Assembly: GCA_000223255.2 (NCBI GenBank)
Contig: AFUT01000008.1
Location: forward strand, 124,001 to 188,000
Direction: 5' to 3'
Length of the DNA: 64,000 nucleotides
Source of the DNA: Streptococcus infantis SK970
GTDB lineage: Bacteria; Bacillota; Bacilli; Lactobacillales; Streptococcaceae
A program made the translations under genes and the position numbers. The notes beneath the pieces are model-generated. The model had not been told where the DNA came from. It saw only the letters and a program-made list of their open reading frames with translations, and did not search any database. This document shows positions 1-8,239 of this stretch, in pieces (position 1 is the first letter of the stretch; each line of letters opens with the position of its first letter).

Positions 1-408
1 CTGGGCTTCTGTCCCCATTCTTGTGTGCTTGAGGACCGGAGAAAAGGTCACAGCACCCACTTCAATGACGCGATTGGTTTGGTCAATGCGCATGAGCGAA
101 AAAGTCCCTAAAGCTTTACCAGTTGCTTTATCGATAATCGCGTAGTAAAAGCGATCCTTTCGCTCAATCATTTGCTTTAAAGCAACTATTAATTCTTCGA
201 AATTTTCTACTGGTGGTTGAAAGAGGTAGGTCCACATCTCACGAGGGCTATCCGGACCATAGACAGCTAATAAATCCTCCGCATGCTTTTCCACCGATAG
301 AGCTTCTATAATCGTATATCGCCCTTCTATCCGTACAAGTGAAGGCAAAACTCCAGGTATATCATCTACAGGTTCCCCAATCATCTGACCGTATTCATTT
401 ACTGGCAT
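1..408 (-). CDS. GNAT-family N-acetyltransferase, 3' end outside window
   Basis: The open frame reads from an ATG at 408 off the left edge, giving about 136 residues. The start follows an AAGGAG ribosome site. The product begins MPVNEYGQMIGEPV and contains segments typical of RimJ/RimL-type GNAT enzymes: an early strand-loop with VEKHAEDLLAVYG, then GTFSLMRIDQTNRVIEVG, which matches the beta4 strand before the acetyl-CoA loop. The acetyl-CoA pyrophosphate loop itself would lie just outside the window. It is probably a small-molecule or protein acetyltransferase in the cytoplasm; the substrate cannot be told. It lies downstream of the LytTR operon on the same strand, and 86 bases separate it from the DUF3021 gene. 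Confidence 0.8.
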   Translation of the reverse strand, partial: MPVNEYGQMIGEPVDDIPGVLPSLVRIEGRYTIIEALSVEKHAEDLLAVYGPDSPREMWTYLFQPPVENFEELIVALKQMIERKDRFYYAIIDKATGKALGTFSLMRIDQTNRVIEVGAVTFSPVLKHTRMGTEAQ

Positions 409-494
409 TGTTTTCTCCTTACTGTTTTCATTTCTGGAGTTACTATACCACAATTTAGTGAGAATTGGAACCAAGAATCAATCTACTGGAATGC

Positions 495-925
495 TTAAGA
501 TTCTATACTTGCGACATGCTTTCGTTTATCTTTTAGAGCTTGGTTAATCTTCTGAGTTTGTTTGTAGGTTTGCCAGATTTGATAGAGCCAGATAAGTCCA
601 TAAATCAACAAGAAGATAAGCCAATTGACAGGGCTGAGCAAAGCAACTCCCCAGCCAAAAAATAGGCAGGTCAAAACTAAAATGACAGCTGTCACTAGTA
701 AATGCAAGACCACGCGTACGCTATAAGTTAGAAATTCTAGTTCTTCAATCATAACTGACAAAATTCCCATGATCCCACTCATCAAAAAATAGCTAAAATA
801 TTCCTACTATTAAGTGTTGGATAGATAATGTTAGGGAAAATATGAGCTAGCAAAACCAATCCCAAATAAAAGAAGGAGCCTGTCCGCATACCTGTTACAA
901 AATAAACTATCAAGCGTTTCATCAT
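495..925 (-). CDS. DUF3021 membrane protein, probable LytTR inhibitor (frameshifted)
   Basis: The ATG at 925 gives 47 residues (MMKRLIVYFVTGMRTG...) and then a stop. The remaining 95 residues continue in the next frame, joined at an A6 run (plus strand 784-789). Restoring one base gives a protein of about 142 residues with four hydrophobic segments, the usual length and layout of DUF3021. In streptococcal LytTR regulatory systems, such as HdrRM and BrsRM of S. mutans, a membrane protein next to the LytTR regulator holds that regulator inactive. The position here, 6 bases after the LytTR gene, fits that role; equating this DUF3021 protein with those inhibitors is inference. If the break were real, the regulator could be unchecked, but a sequencing error is more likely given the same defect elsewhere in the window. 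Confidence 0.75.
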
Positions 926-931
926 TTCCTC

Positions 932-1387
932 CTATAAACCTAAATAATCCATTAAGGATTTGACATATTTCCGACTCACACTAGATTTTATGCCCCGTGT
1001 CAACTTAGCCATCATATTGCCTGAAAAACTATCCGATAATGATTCTAAATGGTCAATATTGATAATGGCATGACGAGATATCTGAAGGAAATTCCGGCGA
1101 TTAATCCGATTTTGAAAGTTTATTAAGGTTTCCTTAGTCCTATAAAACCCATCAACGGTATAAATGGTTAATACATTTTTATCAATATCCGCCATGATAA
1201 TCTCTTCAATCTTCACCATGACCAATTTATCATCTGTTCGGATGGGAATCACAACCTGATTGACAGTTGAAAATTGTTCTAAATAATCCATCACTTCTCG
1301 AGCTTGGTCAGTAAACTGAGCTGCCTGAATGAGAATGTGAGGGTCTTTTTCTGAAAATTCTGGGGTCATCTCAAAATGAATCTTCAT
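932..1387 (-). CDS. LytTR-family DNA-binding regulator
   Basis: The 151-residue protein has a short N-terminal region of about 50 residues without a receiver domain, followed by a LytTR DNA-binding domain (about 50-151) with the characteristic FLQISRHAIINIDHLESL and SVSRKYVKSL stretches. The start at 1387 is preferred over an ATG 12 bases upstream because GGGAG lies five bases before it. It is the third gene of a minus-strand operon (ATPase, permease, LytTR, DUF3021). Stand-alone LytTR proteins paired with a membrane protein form the LytTR regulatory systems of streptococci, which control bacteriocin and competence genes in S. mutans. The target here is probably its own operon, since paired direct repeats lie upstream of the ATPase gene at 3181-3214. 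Confidence 0.88.
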   Translation of the reverse strand: MKIHFEMTPEFSEKDPHILIQAAQFTDQAREVMDYLEQFSTVNQVVIPIRTDDKLVMVKIEEIIMADIDKNVLTIYTVDGFYRTKETLINFQNRINRRNFLQISRHAIINIDHLESLSDSFSGNMMAKLTRGIKSSVSRKYVKSLMDYLGL

Positions 1388-1405
1388 CTTTACTCCCATA
1401 TATCT

Positions 1406-2248
1406 TTATTTTCTCTTGCTAGACACTTTAACCAATAAAAGCCAAAGAAGGATAGCTACGAGACTGATACTTACCACTATAAGATAAGTCTGCTCCTTTG
1501 TCAACAGCTCCTGCCATTTTAACACGATACCCATTTTTTCTTGAAATTCTGCTAATAAATCGCTATTCCCGACAAAGGTATCTGCTAGTTGTTCTTTCAT
1601 AAGAACTTGTCGATAGAGAGAGGCAATATAGGTTGCAGGTGTGCACTTCATAAGAAATTGAGCAAAGTTAGGCAATACTCCTAGAGGGACATAGGTTCCC
1701 ACTAGAAATCCAGAAGCTGTTCCAACTATGGTGGCTAGCTTCCCAAGACTATCCACAGATTGAAAACGGTGAATCAAAAGAGCATTGACCAAGCTAGAAA
1801 GCACACTACTGAGCAACATGATTAAAGCCACTTCTGCCAGATGACTCCAATCTGGGCTCTCCTGAAAATACAGGCTCATCACCACAAACATAAACAACTG
1901 CATCACAAAAGAAATGACAATACTGCTGATTAGATAAGATGCCTGTAAGCCCCAGCTACCTAAATCCGTCAAAATTAAATCTTGATCCACATGATTTTCA
2001 CGGTCCTGCACCATTTGTGTAAGAGCCGTAAAACTAGTTGTAATCCCAGTCACAGCCAAAGTTCCACCCATCAACCAATTATTTAAAAGGCTCGTATTAT
2101 CAGGGAGTTGGGACCAAGCATCCGTCAAATTCTTCTGCAGAAAAATGATATAAAGGAGGAAGGAAATCAACGCCCCCAACAATGAGAAAAACACTCCTGA
2201 ACGATTGCGAAAATATAAGGTAAAGTTCCGTTTCAATAAAGCTAGCAT
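1406..2248 (-). CDS. ABC-2 type transporter permease
   Basis: The 280-residue integral membrane protein has about six hydrophobic segments (near residues 20-38, 60-80, 105-130, 140-165, 175-195 and 255-275). It has the ABC-2 layout of a large loop after the first helix and a further loop before the last helix. It is the exporter channel partner of the ATPase encoded just upstream; the two genes overlap by one base (TAATG). The C terminus ends in a lysine/arginine-rich tail, as expected for a cytoplasmic end. The substrate is unknown; bacteriocin, peptide or lipid export or self-protection are typical for pairs linked to LytTR regulators. Confidence 0.85.
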   Translation of the reverse strand: MLALLKRNFTLYFRNRSGVFFSLLGALISFLLYIIFLQKNLTDAWSQLPDNTSLLNNWLMGGTLAVTGITTSFTALTQMVQDRENHVDQDLILTDLGSWGLQASYLISSIVISFVMQLFMFVVMSLYFQESPDWSHLAEVALIMLLSSVLSSLVNALLIHRFQSVDSLGKLATIVGTASGFLVGTYVPLGVLPNFAQFLMKCTPATYIASLYRQVLMKEQLADTFVGNSDLLAEFQEKMGIVLKWQELLTKEQTYLIVVSISLVAILLWLLLVKVSSKRK

Positions 2249-3114
2249 TAGCGAACCTCTCTTCCTGTAAGTGCGATAAAGGCATCATCCATAGTACCTG
2301 GGCGAAACTCAAAAGAATCAATTTCCTCTCGAACTTGTGTCAAATATTCAATGGCTTCGAGTGACGTTCTTGGATAAAAAAGATATTCCAACTCATTTTC
2401 TGCTTCTACTGTCATTTCAGTCTGTAGCAGTTTTTCTATATCGTTCAGTTTTTTAAAACGAATTTTTAGGATATTAGATGCGTACTGACTCTTGATAGTT
2501 ATTGCAGAACCTTGCGCAATCACTTTTCCATGATCAACGATATAAATCTGGTCCGCTTCATCAGCTTCATCCAGATAGTGCGTCGTTAAGACAATGGTCA
2601 TCCCTTCATCTTTTTGTAGTCGATACAGTAAATCCCAAATGGATTTGCGGGTCTGAATATCGAGACCTGTCGTTGGCTCATCCAAGAAAAGAATATCTGG
2701 ATTTGAAAGAAGAGCACGCGCAATATCAACCCGACGCTTTTGCCCACCTGACAATGTCCCATAGAGTTGTTTCTGGAAAGCAGTCAAACCCAGTTGATGG
2801 ATCAAACTCTCCACACGACTTGCTTCAATTCCCTTATACTGTTGGGCACGAATCGTGAGATTTTCCCTAACTGTCAACAGCTCGTCCAGTACACTAGCTT
2901 GAAAAACAACTCCGATTTTTGTATTTGGTGCATATAGAACCTGACCTTGTGTTGGTTCTTTCAAACCGATTAACATGGAAATAGTTGTTGATTTTCCTGC
3001 ACCATTGGGACCTAAAATAGCATTAAAACTTCCTTTTTCAAACCGTAAATGAATATCTTCAACAGCCGTGTGATTACCGTACCGTTTTGTTAAATGTTTA
3101 GCTTGTAAAATCAT
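2248..3114 (-). CDS. ABC transporter ATP-binding protein
   Basis: The protein has 288 residues. Walker A is GPNGAGKST at residues 35-43, followed by the Q-loop region VGVVFQAS, the signature LSGGQKRR, Walker B LFLDEPTTGLD and the H-loop TTHYLDEADE. The family is that of DrrA/NatA-type exporter ATPases. A GTG codon 21 bases upstream is in frame, but GGAGGG lies inside that extension and just before the ATG at 3114, so the ATG is the true start. The gene leads the minus-strand operon with permease, LytTR regulator and DUF3021 protein. The C-terminal 70 residues form the usual accessory domain of this exporter class. Confidence 0.92.
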   Translation of the reverse strand: MILQAKHLTKRYGNHTAVEDIHLRFEKGSFNAILGPNGAGKSTTISMLIGLKEPTQGQVLYAPNTKIGVVFQASVLDELLTVRENLTIRAQQYKGIEASRVESLIHQLGLTAFQKQLYGTLSGGQKRRVDIARALLSNPDILFLDEPTTGLDIQTRKSIWDLLYRLQKDEGMTIVLTTHYLDEADEADQIYIVDHGKVIAQGSAITIKSQYASNILKIRFKKLNDIEKLLQTEMTVEAENELEYLFYPRTSLEAIEYLTQVREEIDSFEFRPGTMDDAFIALTGREVR

Positions 3115-3140
3115 ATTTCTCCCTCCTTCTGACACATTTA

Positions 3141-3214
3141 GTCTATCAAAAAAGCCGTCAGAAAAACGGCTTTCGAAGATAAGTGGTTAAAATGCTAGGT
3201 TAAGTGGTGAAATA
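3141..3214 (-). promoter_or_regulatory. promoter with LytTR-like paired direct repeats
   Basis: On the plus strand AAGTGGTTAAAAT starts at 3181 and AAGTGGTGAAAT at 3202, a direct repeat with 21-base spacing (two helical turns). LytTR-family activators bind two direct repeats at about this spacing. On the minus strand an extended -10 (TGATAGACT, about 3141-3149) follows, placing the repeats upstream of a possible -35 region and the transcript start about 20 bases before the ATPase ATG. The function is inferred; the repeat is seen directly. Confidence 0.45.
3151..3173. terminator. hairpin with T/A tracts upstream of the ABC operon
   Basis: AAAGCCGT and ACGGCTTT form an 8-bp stem with a 7-base loop. 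On the minus strand the stem is followed by a run of T, as in an intrinsic terminator. It sits only about 37 bases before the ATPase start, so it either ends readthrough from leuS or attenuates the operon. Confidence 0.5.
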
Positions 3215-3244
3215 ATGGGAATAGAATTATATTTTTCGATTTAA

Positions 3245-3273
3245 AATCCTCCAGAGCTTAGCTCCGAAGGATT
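3245..3273 (-). terminator. probable leuS terminator
   Basis: AATCCT (3245-3250) pairs with AGGATT (3268-3273), with an inner GAGC/GCTC helix around a TTA loop. It begins six bases after the leuS stop. The following T-run on the minus strand is short (TTTT), so termination may be weak. Confidence 0.5.
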
Positions 3274-3278
3274 CATTT

Positions 3279-5780
3279 TTATTTCACAACAATATTTACA
3301 AGTTTATTAGGCACACTAATCACTTTCACAATTTCCTTGCCATCAATTTCTGCTTTGATTTTTTCATCAGCCAGAGCGATTTCTTGCAATTCTTCACGTG
3401 ACAGATCTTTAGCGACCATGAGTTTTGCGCGGACTTTTCCTTTGATTTGGACGACGATTTCGACTTCGTCTTCAACCAATTTGCTTTCATCCCATCTTGG
3501 CCAAGCTACATAAGAGATAGACTCACCAGTTGCTACGACTGTTTGCCAGAGTTCTTCTGCCAAGTGAGGGGCAAATGGGGCAATCAATTGGATAAAGCCT
3601 TTGGCGTAGCCCACATAGAGTTTATCTTCCTTGTTAGCCGCGTTGACAAAGACCATAAGTTGGGCAATGGCTGTGTTGAATTTGAGGGACTCGATTTGCT
3701 CTGTGACAGCTTTAACCGTTTCGTTATAAACCTTGTCAAGAGCGCCATTGTTGTCCTCAACGATTTCTTTACTTGTAATCAAACGGTAAACACGGTCGAG
3801 GAACTTACGGCTTCCTTCCAGCCCTTCTTCTGACCAAGCGATGGAAGCATCGAGTGGTCCCATGAACATTTCATAGACACGAAGGGTATCGGCACCATAT
3901 TGTTCCACCACATCGTCTGGGTTAACCACGTTTTTGAGAGATTTAGACATCTTAGCTGGCGCTTGCTCCAATTCTTCTCCTGTTTCCATGTGGAAGAAGG
4001 AACCGTCACGTTTTTCAACCTTATCAGTTGCCACAAGAGCCCCACGGTGGTCACGGTAGCTAGTTCCCAAGATCATTCCTTGGTTAAAGAGTTTTTGGAA
4101 TGGTTCTTTGGTTGGAACGACACCGATATCATAGAGGAACTTGTGCCAGAAACGAGCGTAAAGCAAGTGGAGCACGGCGTGTTCTGCACCACCCACGTAG
4201 ATATCTACTGGTAGCCATTGTTTGAGGAGGTCCTCATCAGCCAATTTCTCTGTGTTGTGTGGATCGATATAGCGGAGGTAGTACCAGCTTGAACCAGCCC
4301 ATTGTGGCATGGTGTTAGTTTCACGACGACCCTTGACGCCATCTTCACGAGTCACTTCTAGCCAGTCTGTCAAGTTAGCTAGTGGACTTTCACCAGTACC
4401 TGATGGGCGGATGTCCTTGGTTACTGGCAGTACAAGTGGCAATTCACTTTCTGGAACAGCTGTTGAAGTCCCATCTTCCCAATGAATGATTGGGATTGGT
4501 TCACCCCAGTATCGTTGACGGCTAAAGAGCCAGTCGCGGAGGCGGTAAGTCACCTTCTCTTGGCCACAGCCTTTTTCTTCCAACCAAGCTACAATCTTGG
4601 CAATCGCTTCTTCTTTGTTGAGTCCATCTAGGAAGTCTGAATTGACGTGAAGACCATCTTCTGTGTAGGCAGCTTCTGCTACGTTTCCACCTTCCAGTAC
4701 TTCTACGATTGGAAGTCCAAACTGTTTGGCAAATTCCCAGTCACGTTGGTCGTGGGCAGGTACGGCCATAACAGCACCTGTTCCGTAGCTAGCGAGAACA
4801 TAGTCCGCAATCCAGATAGGAATTTCCTTGCCATTGACAGGGTTGATAGCATAAGCACCAGTCCAAACCCCTGTTTTTTCCTTGGCAAGGTCTGTACGAG
4901 CCAAGTCTGATTTGAGGCTTGCTTGGTGTTTGTAGTCTGCTACGGCTTCAGCTTGTTCCGCACTTACGATGGCAGCTACTAGTTCATGCTCAGGTGCCAA
5001 AACAGTGAAGGTCGCCCCAAAAAGGGTATCTGGACGAGTCGTAAAGACGGTGAATTCCTTGTCAGTCCCTTTCACTTTGAAAGTAACATTGGCACCAGTT
5101 GATTTACCAATCCAGTTACGTTGCATGTCCTTGATAGACTCTGGCCAGTCAAGGTCATCCAAGTCATTGAGCAAACGTTCTGCATAAGCAGTGATTTTGA
5201 GCATCCATTGGCGCATTGGTTTACGGACAACTGGATAGCCTCCACGCTCAGATGTTCCATCTGGAAGAACTTCTTCGTTAGCGATAGCTGTTCCCAATTC
5301 TTCCACCCAGTTTACTGGCACTTCAGCTTCATAAGCCAAACCTTTTTCGTAAAGCTTAGTGAAAATCCATTGGGTCCACTTGTAGTAGTTCGGATCTGTA
5401 GTATTGACTTCACGGTCCCAGTCGTAAGAGAATCCAAGCGCATTGATTTGACGTTTGAAGTTAGCAATATTTTCCGCTGTGAATTCCGCTGGGTCATTCC
5501 CCGTATCCATAGCGTATTGCTCTGCAGGCAAACCAAAGGCATCCCATCCCATTGGGTGAAGAACGTTATAGCCTTGCGCACGTTTGAAACGGCTGAGGAT
5601 ATCAGTTGCTGTGTAGCCTTCTGGGTGTCCTACGTGAAGACCCGCTCCAGATGGGTAAGGGAACATGTCCAATGCGTAAAACTTAGGTTTTGAAGCATCT
5701 GTTCCTGTCTTAAAAGTGTGATTGTCAGCCCAGTATTTTTGCCACTTAGGCTCAATTTCCTTATGATTGTAAAAACTCAT
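3279..5780 (-). CDS. leuS: leucyl-tRNA synthetase
   Basis: The 833-residue protein has the normal length for a bacterial LeuRS. It is a class I synthetase: the HIGH motif appears as HVGH at residues 49-52 after PYPSGAGL, and KMSKS starts at residue 610. Between them lies the CP1 editing domain, with the [11 protein letters not shown] segment and the later [12 protein letters not shown] that hold the conserved editing residues. The C-terminal part carries the anticodon-binding helical domain and ends VNIVVK. The enzyme charges tRNA-Leu and hydrolyses mischarged products. It is a single-gene unit with its own promoter (TATAAT at 5809-5814) and a downstream hairpin. No T-box leader is visible. 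Confidence 0.98.
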   Translation of the reverse strand: MSFYNHKEIEPKWQKYWADNHTFKTGTDASKPKFYALDMFPYPSGAGLHVGHPEGYTATDILSRFKRAQGYNVLHPMGWDAFGLPAEQYAMDTGNDPAEFTAENIANFKRQINALGFSYDWDREVNTTDPNYYKWTQWIFTKLYEKGLAYEAEVPVNWVEELGTAIANEEVLPDGTSERGGYPVVRKPMRQWMLKITAYAERLLNDLDDLDWPESIKDMQRNWIGKSTGANVTFKVKGTDKEFTVFTTRPDTLFGATFTVLAPEHELVAAIVSAEQAEAVADYKHQASLKSDLARTDLAKEKTGVWTGAYAINPVNGKEIPIWIADYVLASYGTGAVMAVPAHDQRDWEFAKQFGLPIVEVLEGGNVAEAAYTEDGLHVNSDFLDGLNKEEAIAKIVAWLEEKGCGQEKVTYRLRDWLFSRQRYWGEPIPIIHWEDGTSTAVPESELPLVLPVTKDIRPSGTGESPLANLTDWLEVTREDGVKGRRETNTMPQWAGSSWYYLRYIDPHNTEKLADEDLLKQWLPVDIYVGGAEHAVLHLLYARFWHKFLYDIGVVPTKEPFQKLFNQGMILGTSYRDHRGALVATDKVEKRDGSFFHMETGEELEQAPAKMSKSLKNVVNPDDVVEQYGADTLRVYEMFMGPLDASIAWSEEGLEGSRKFLDRVYRLITSKEIVEDNNGALDKVYNETVKAVTEQIESLKFNTAIAQLMVFVNAANKEDKLYVGYAKGFIQLIAPFAPHLAEELWQTVVATGESISYVAWPRWDESKLVEDEVEIVVQIKGKVRAKLMVAKDLSREELQEIALADEKIKAEIDGKEIVKVISVPNKLVNIVVK

Positions 5781-5808
5781 GCTATTTCTCCAATTTTATG
5801 ATGTTACT

Positions 5809-5817
5809 ATTATACCA
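5809..5817 (-). promoter_or_regulatory. leuS promoter, extended -10
   Basis: On the minus strand TGG-TATAAT forms an extended -10 element about 30 bases before the leuS ATG; no good -35 is visible, as is common with extended -10 promoters. Confidence 0.55.
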
Positions 5818-5904
5818 TTTTTGGGGGAATTTGAAAGTCGAGAAATGTTCTTTTGGGCTTGGATGGAAAGAAAGACTGAATCGCAAATCCAACTTATTTA
5901 AGAG

Positions 5905-5932
5905 GAAAAAATTAGCTCCTAGTCGGAGCTAA
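5905..5932 (-). terminator. orphan intrinsic terminator between leuS and the iron operon
   Basis: TTAGCTCC (5912-5919) pairs with GGAGCTAA (5925-5932) over a 5-base loop; on the minus strand the stem is followed by T6. No minus-strand gene lies to its right that it would terminate, so it may be a relic of a lost neighbour or block antisense transcription. The rest of 5781-6095 holds only the two promoters and an inverted repeat. Confidence 0.5.
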
Positions 5933-6046
5933 CTTCTATTGATTATTTGTCTCTTGTAGCTACCTCCCCTAACTTCTTTAACTCATATTTCCCGTTTTAG
6001 ATTTCTTTAAGGTTTTTATTATATGATGAAGAACTCTGTAATTAAA

Positions 6047-6077
6047 AACATTAGGTAAACAAACAGAGAATAATGTT
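6047..6077. promoter_or_regulatory. inverted repeat in the leader of the iron ABC operon
   Basis: AACATTA (6047-6053) and TAATGTT (6071-6077) are a perfect 7-base inverted repeat separated by 17 bases, ending about 20 bases before the lipoprotein ATG. It could be an operator or an RNA stem around the leader; which one cannot be told from sequence. Confidence 0.3.
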
Positions 6078-6095
6078 CGTAAAAAGGGGAAAATT

Positions 6096-7136
6096 ATGAA
6101 AAAAATACTATCACTTCTCTATTTCAGCTGGATATTTCTACTTTTGTCAGGATGTTCTTCAACAACAGAAGCGGAAACTAGCTCTGAAAAAGATTCAGAT
6201 AACACTTTGGTTATCTACTCGCCTAACCCTGAAGACCTTATCGAAGAAACAATCCCAGCTTTCGAAGAAAAATATGGTATCAAGGTTGATTTAGTCCAAG
6301 CTAGTACTGGTGAATTATTCAAGAAAGCTGAGGCTGAAAAAGAAGCTCCTGTAGCCGATGTCATTTTCGGAGGCTCCTACGCCCTCTTCTCTTCTAACGA
6401 AAATCTTTTTGAACCTTATATTTCTCAAGAGAACGACCAGATAATCCCTGAATATCAAAATAAAACAGGATTCTACACACCTTATACACTGGATGTCAGT
6501 GTTATCATTGCCAATTCAGCTCTTACAAAAGATATTAAAATTGAAGGCTACAATGATCTACTCAATCCTAAATTAAAAGGAAAAATCGCTACTGCTGATC
6601 CAAGTAATGCTTCTAGTGCCTTTGCTCAATTAACAAACATGCTTGTAGACCAAGGTGGATACGAAAATGAACAAGCTTGGACCTATGTGAAAAATCTATT
6701 TACCCTAGTAGATGGAAAAATTGCATCTAGCTCTTCAAATGTCTACAAATCTGTCGCTGACGGAGAAATGGCTGTCGGACTCACCTATGAAGATCCTGCC
6801 TTGAAACTCTTAAACGATGGCGTTGATGTAAAAGTCATTTATCCAAAAGAAGGAACCGTCTTTTTGCCTGGTAACGCGGCTATCGTCAAAAATGCCAAAC
6901 ACATGGACAATGCTAAGAAATTTATCGATTTCCTCCTTTCTCAAGAAATTCAAGATAAGCTAGGAACTGAAACAACCATTAGACCTATTCGTAAAAATGC
7001 TAAAACCAATAAAAATATGAAGGCTATGACAGAAATCAAGATTGCCACCGAAGATTCAGATTATGTTATCAAGAACAAATCCACTATTCTTAAAAAGTAC
7101 AATGATATTTTTACAGATATCCAATCTAAACAGTAA
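6096..7136 (+). CDS. iron(III)-type ABC transporter substrate-binding lipoprotein
   Basis: The 346-residue protein has a lipoprotein signal peptide ending in the lipobox LSGC (Cys20), so it is anchored on the outer face of the membrane. The mature part has the two-lobed fold sequence of ferric-iron/AfuA-FutA-type binding proteins: NTLVIYSPNPEDL at the start, ADVIFGGSYALF, YTPYTLDVSVIIANS, and VGLTYEDPALKLL with a tyrosine in the metal-ligand region. It is the first gene of a three-gene importer operon (binding protein, ATPase, fused permease), the gene set known as pit in pneumococcus. Ferric iron or an iron complex is the likely substrate; phosphonate or other anions are alternatives within the superfamily. 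An AAGGGG site lies eight bases before the ATG. Confidence 0.85.
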   Translation: MKKILSLLYFSWIFLLLSGCSSTTEAETSSEKDSDNTLVIYSPNPEDLIEETIPAFEEKYGIKVDLVQASTGELFKKAEAEKEAPVADVIFGGSYALFSSNENLFEPYISQENDQIIPEYQNKTGFYTPYTLDVSVIIANSALTKDIKIEGYNDLLNPKLKGKIATADPSNASSAFAQLTNMLVDQGGYENEQAWTYVKNLFTLVDGKIASSSSNVYKSVADGEMAVGLTYEDPALKLLNDGVDVKVIYPKEGTVFLPGNAAIVKNAKHMDNAKKFIDFLLSQEIQDKLGTETTIRPIRKNAKTNKNMKAMTEIKIATEDSDYVIKNKSTILKKYNDIFTDIQSKQ

Positions 7137-7148
7137 AAGAGGTTCACT

Positions 7149-8239
7149 ATGAGTGAGATCAGAATTATTAACGCCAAAAAATCTACCACAATGTCCCTGT
7201 TATTGATAATTTAAACATTACAGTTCCAAAAGGAAGTCTCTTTACCATCCTTGGTCCTTCAGGGTGTGGGAAAACTACTCTTCTCCGCATGATTGCAGGT
7301 TTCAACAGTATCGAAGGCGGAGAATTTTACTTCGATGATACAAAAATCAATAATATGGAACCCAGCAAACGCAATATCGGAATGGTTTTCCAAAACTACG
7401 CTATTTTCCCACATTTGACTGTGCGAGATAACGTTGCATTCGGACTCAAGCAAAAGAAAGTTCCAAAAGATGAACTCATCAAACAAACGGATAAATATCT
7501 TGAGTTGATGCAGATTGCTCAGTATGCTGATCGTAAACCAGATAAACTTAGCGGTGGTCAGCAACAACGTGTTGCCCTAGCACGTGCCTTGGCTGTTAAT
7601 CCTAGCGTTCTCCTCATGGACGAGCCACTTAGTAATCTGGATGCCAAACTTCGCTTGGATATGCGTCAAGCTATCCGCGAAATCCAACACGAAGTTGGTA
7701 TTACAACTGTCTATGTAACTCACGACCAAGAAGAAGCTATGGCCATTTCTGACCAAATCGCCGTTATGAAGGATGGAGTTATCCAACAAATTGGTCGTCC
7801 AAAAGAGCTTTACCACAAACCAGAAAATGAATTTGTCGCAACCTTTATCGGTAGAACAAACATTATCCCTGCTCGTTTAGAAAAGAAAACTGATGGAGCT
7901 TACATCGTCTTTGAAGACGGCTACTCTCTTCGTATGCCAGCTCTTGATCAAGTTGAAGAACAAAATATTCGCGTCAGCATTCGTCCTGAAGAGTTTATCA
8001 AAGATGAATCTGGAGATATTGAAGGAACTATTAGCGATAGCGTCTATCTTGGACTAAATACGGAGTATTTCATTGAGACAGGTTTTGCCTCAAATATTCA
8101 AGTTAGCGAAGAATCAACTTTTGAAGAAGATCTACAAAAAGGCGATCGTATTCGTCTACGAATCAATACTCAAAAATTAAACGTCTTTTCTGCGGATGGT
8201 TCCCAAAACCTGATAAAAGGAGTCAGTCATGGAGCGTAA
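7149..8239 (+). CDS. iron(III)-type ABC transporter ATP-binding protein (frameshifted)
   Basis: The ATG at 7149 gives MSEIRIINAKK and then leaves frame at an A6 run (7176-7181). One extra A continues as IYHNVPVIDNLNITVPKG into the main frame, which runs to 8239 (about 363 residues in all). The repaired protein has Walker A GPSGCGKTT, the signature LSGGQQQR, Walker B VLLMDEPLSNLDAK and H-loop YVTHDQEEA, then a C-terminal TOBE-type domain (IRPEEFI onward), as in PotA/FbpC importers. The intact frame alone lacks Walker A. It lies 12 bases after the lipoprotein gene and overlaps the permease start by 11 bases. The break is probably a base-calling loss because its neighbours are intact. Confidence 0.85.

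Noticed and set aside
5121..5693. Plus-strand frame of 190 residues opposite leuS
   Set aside because: It is a shadow of the leuS coding strand with no ribosome site and no recognisable family.
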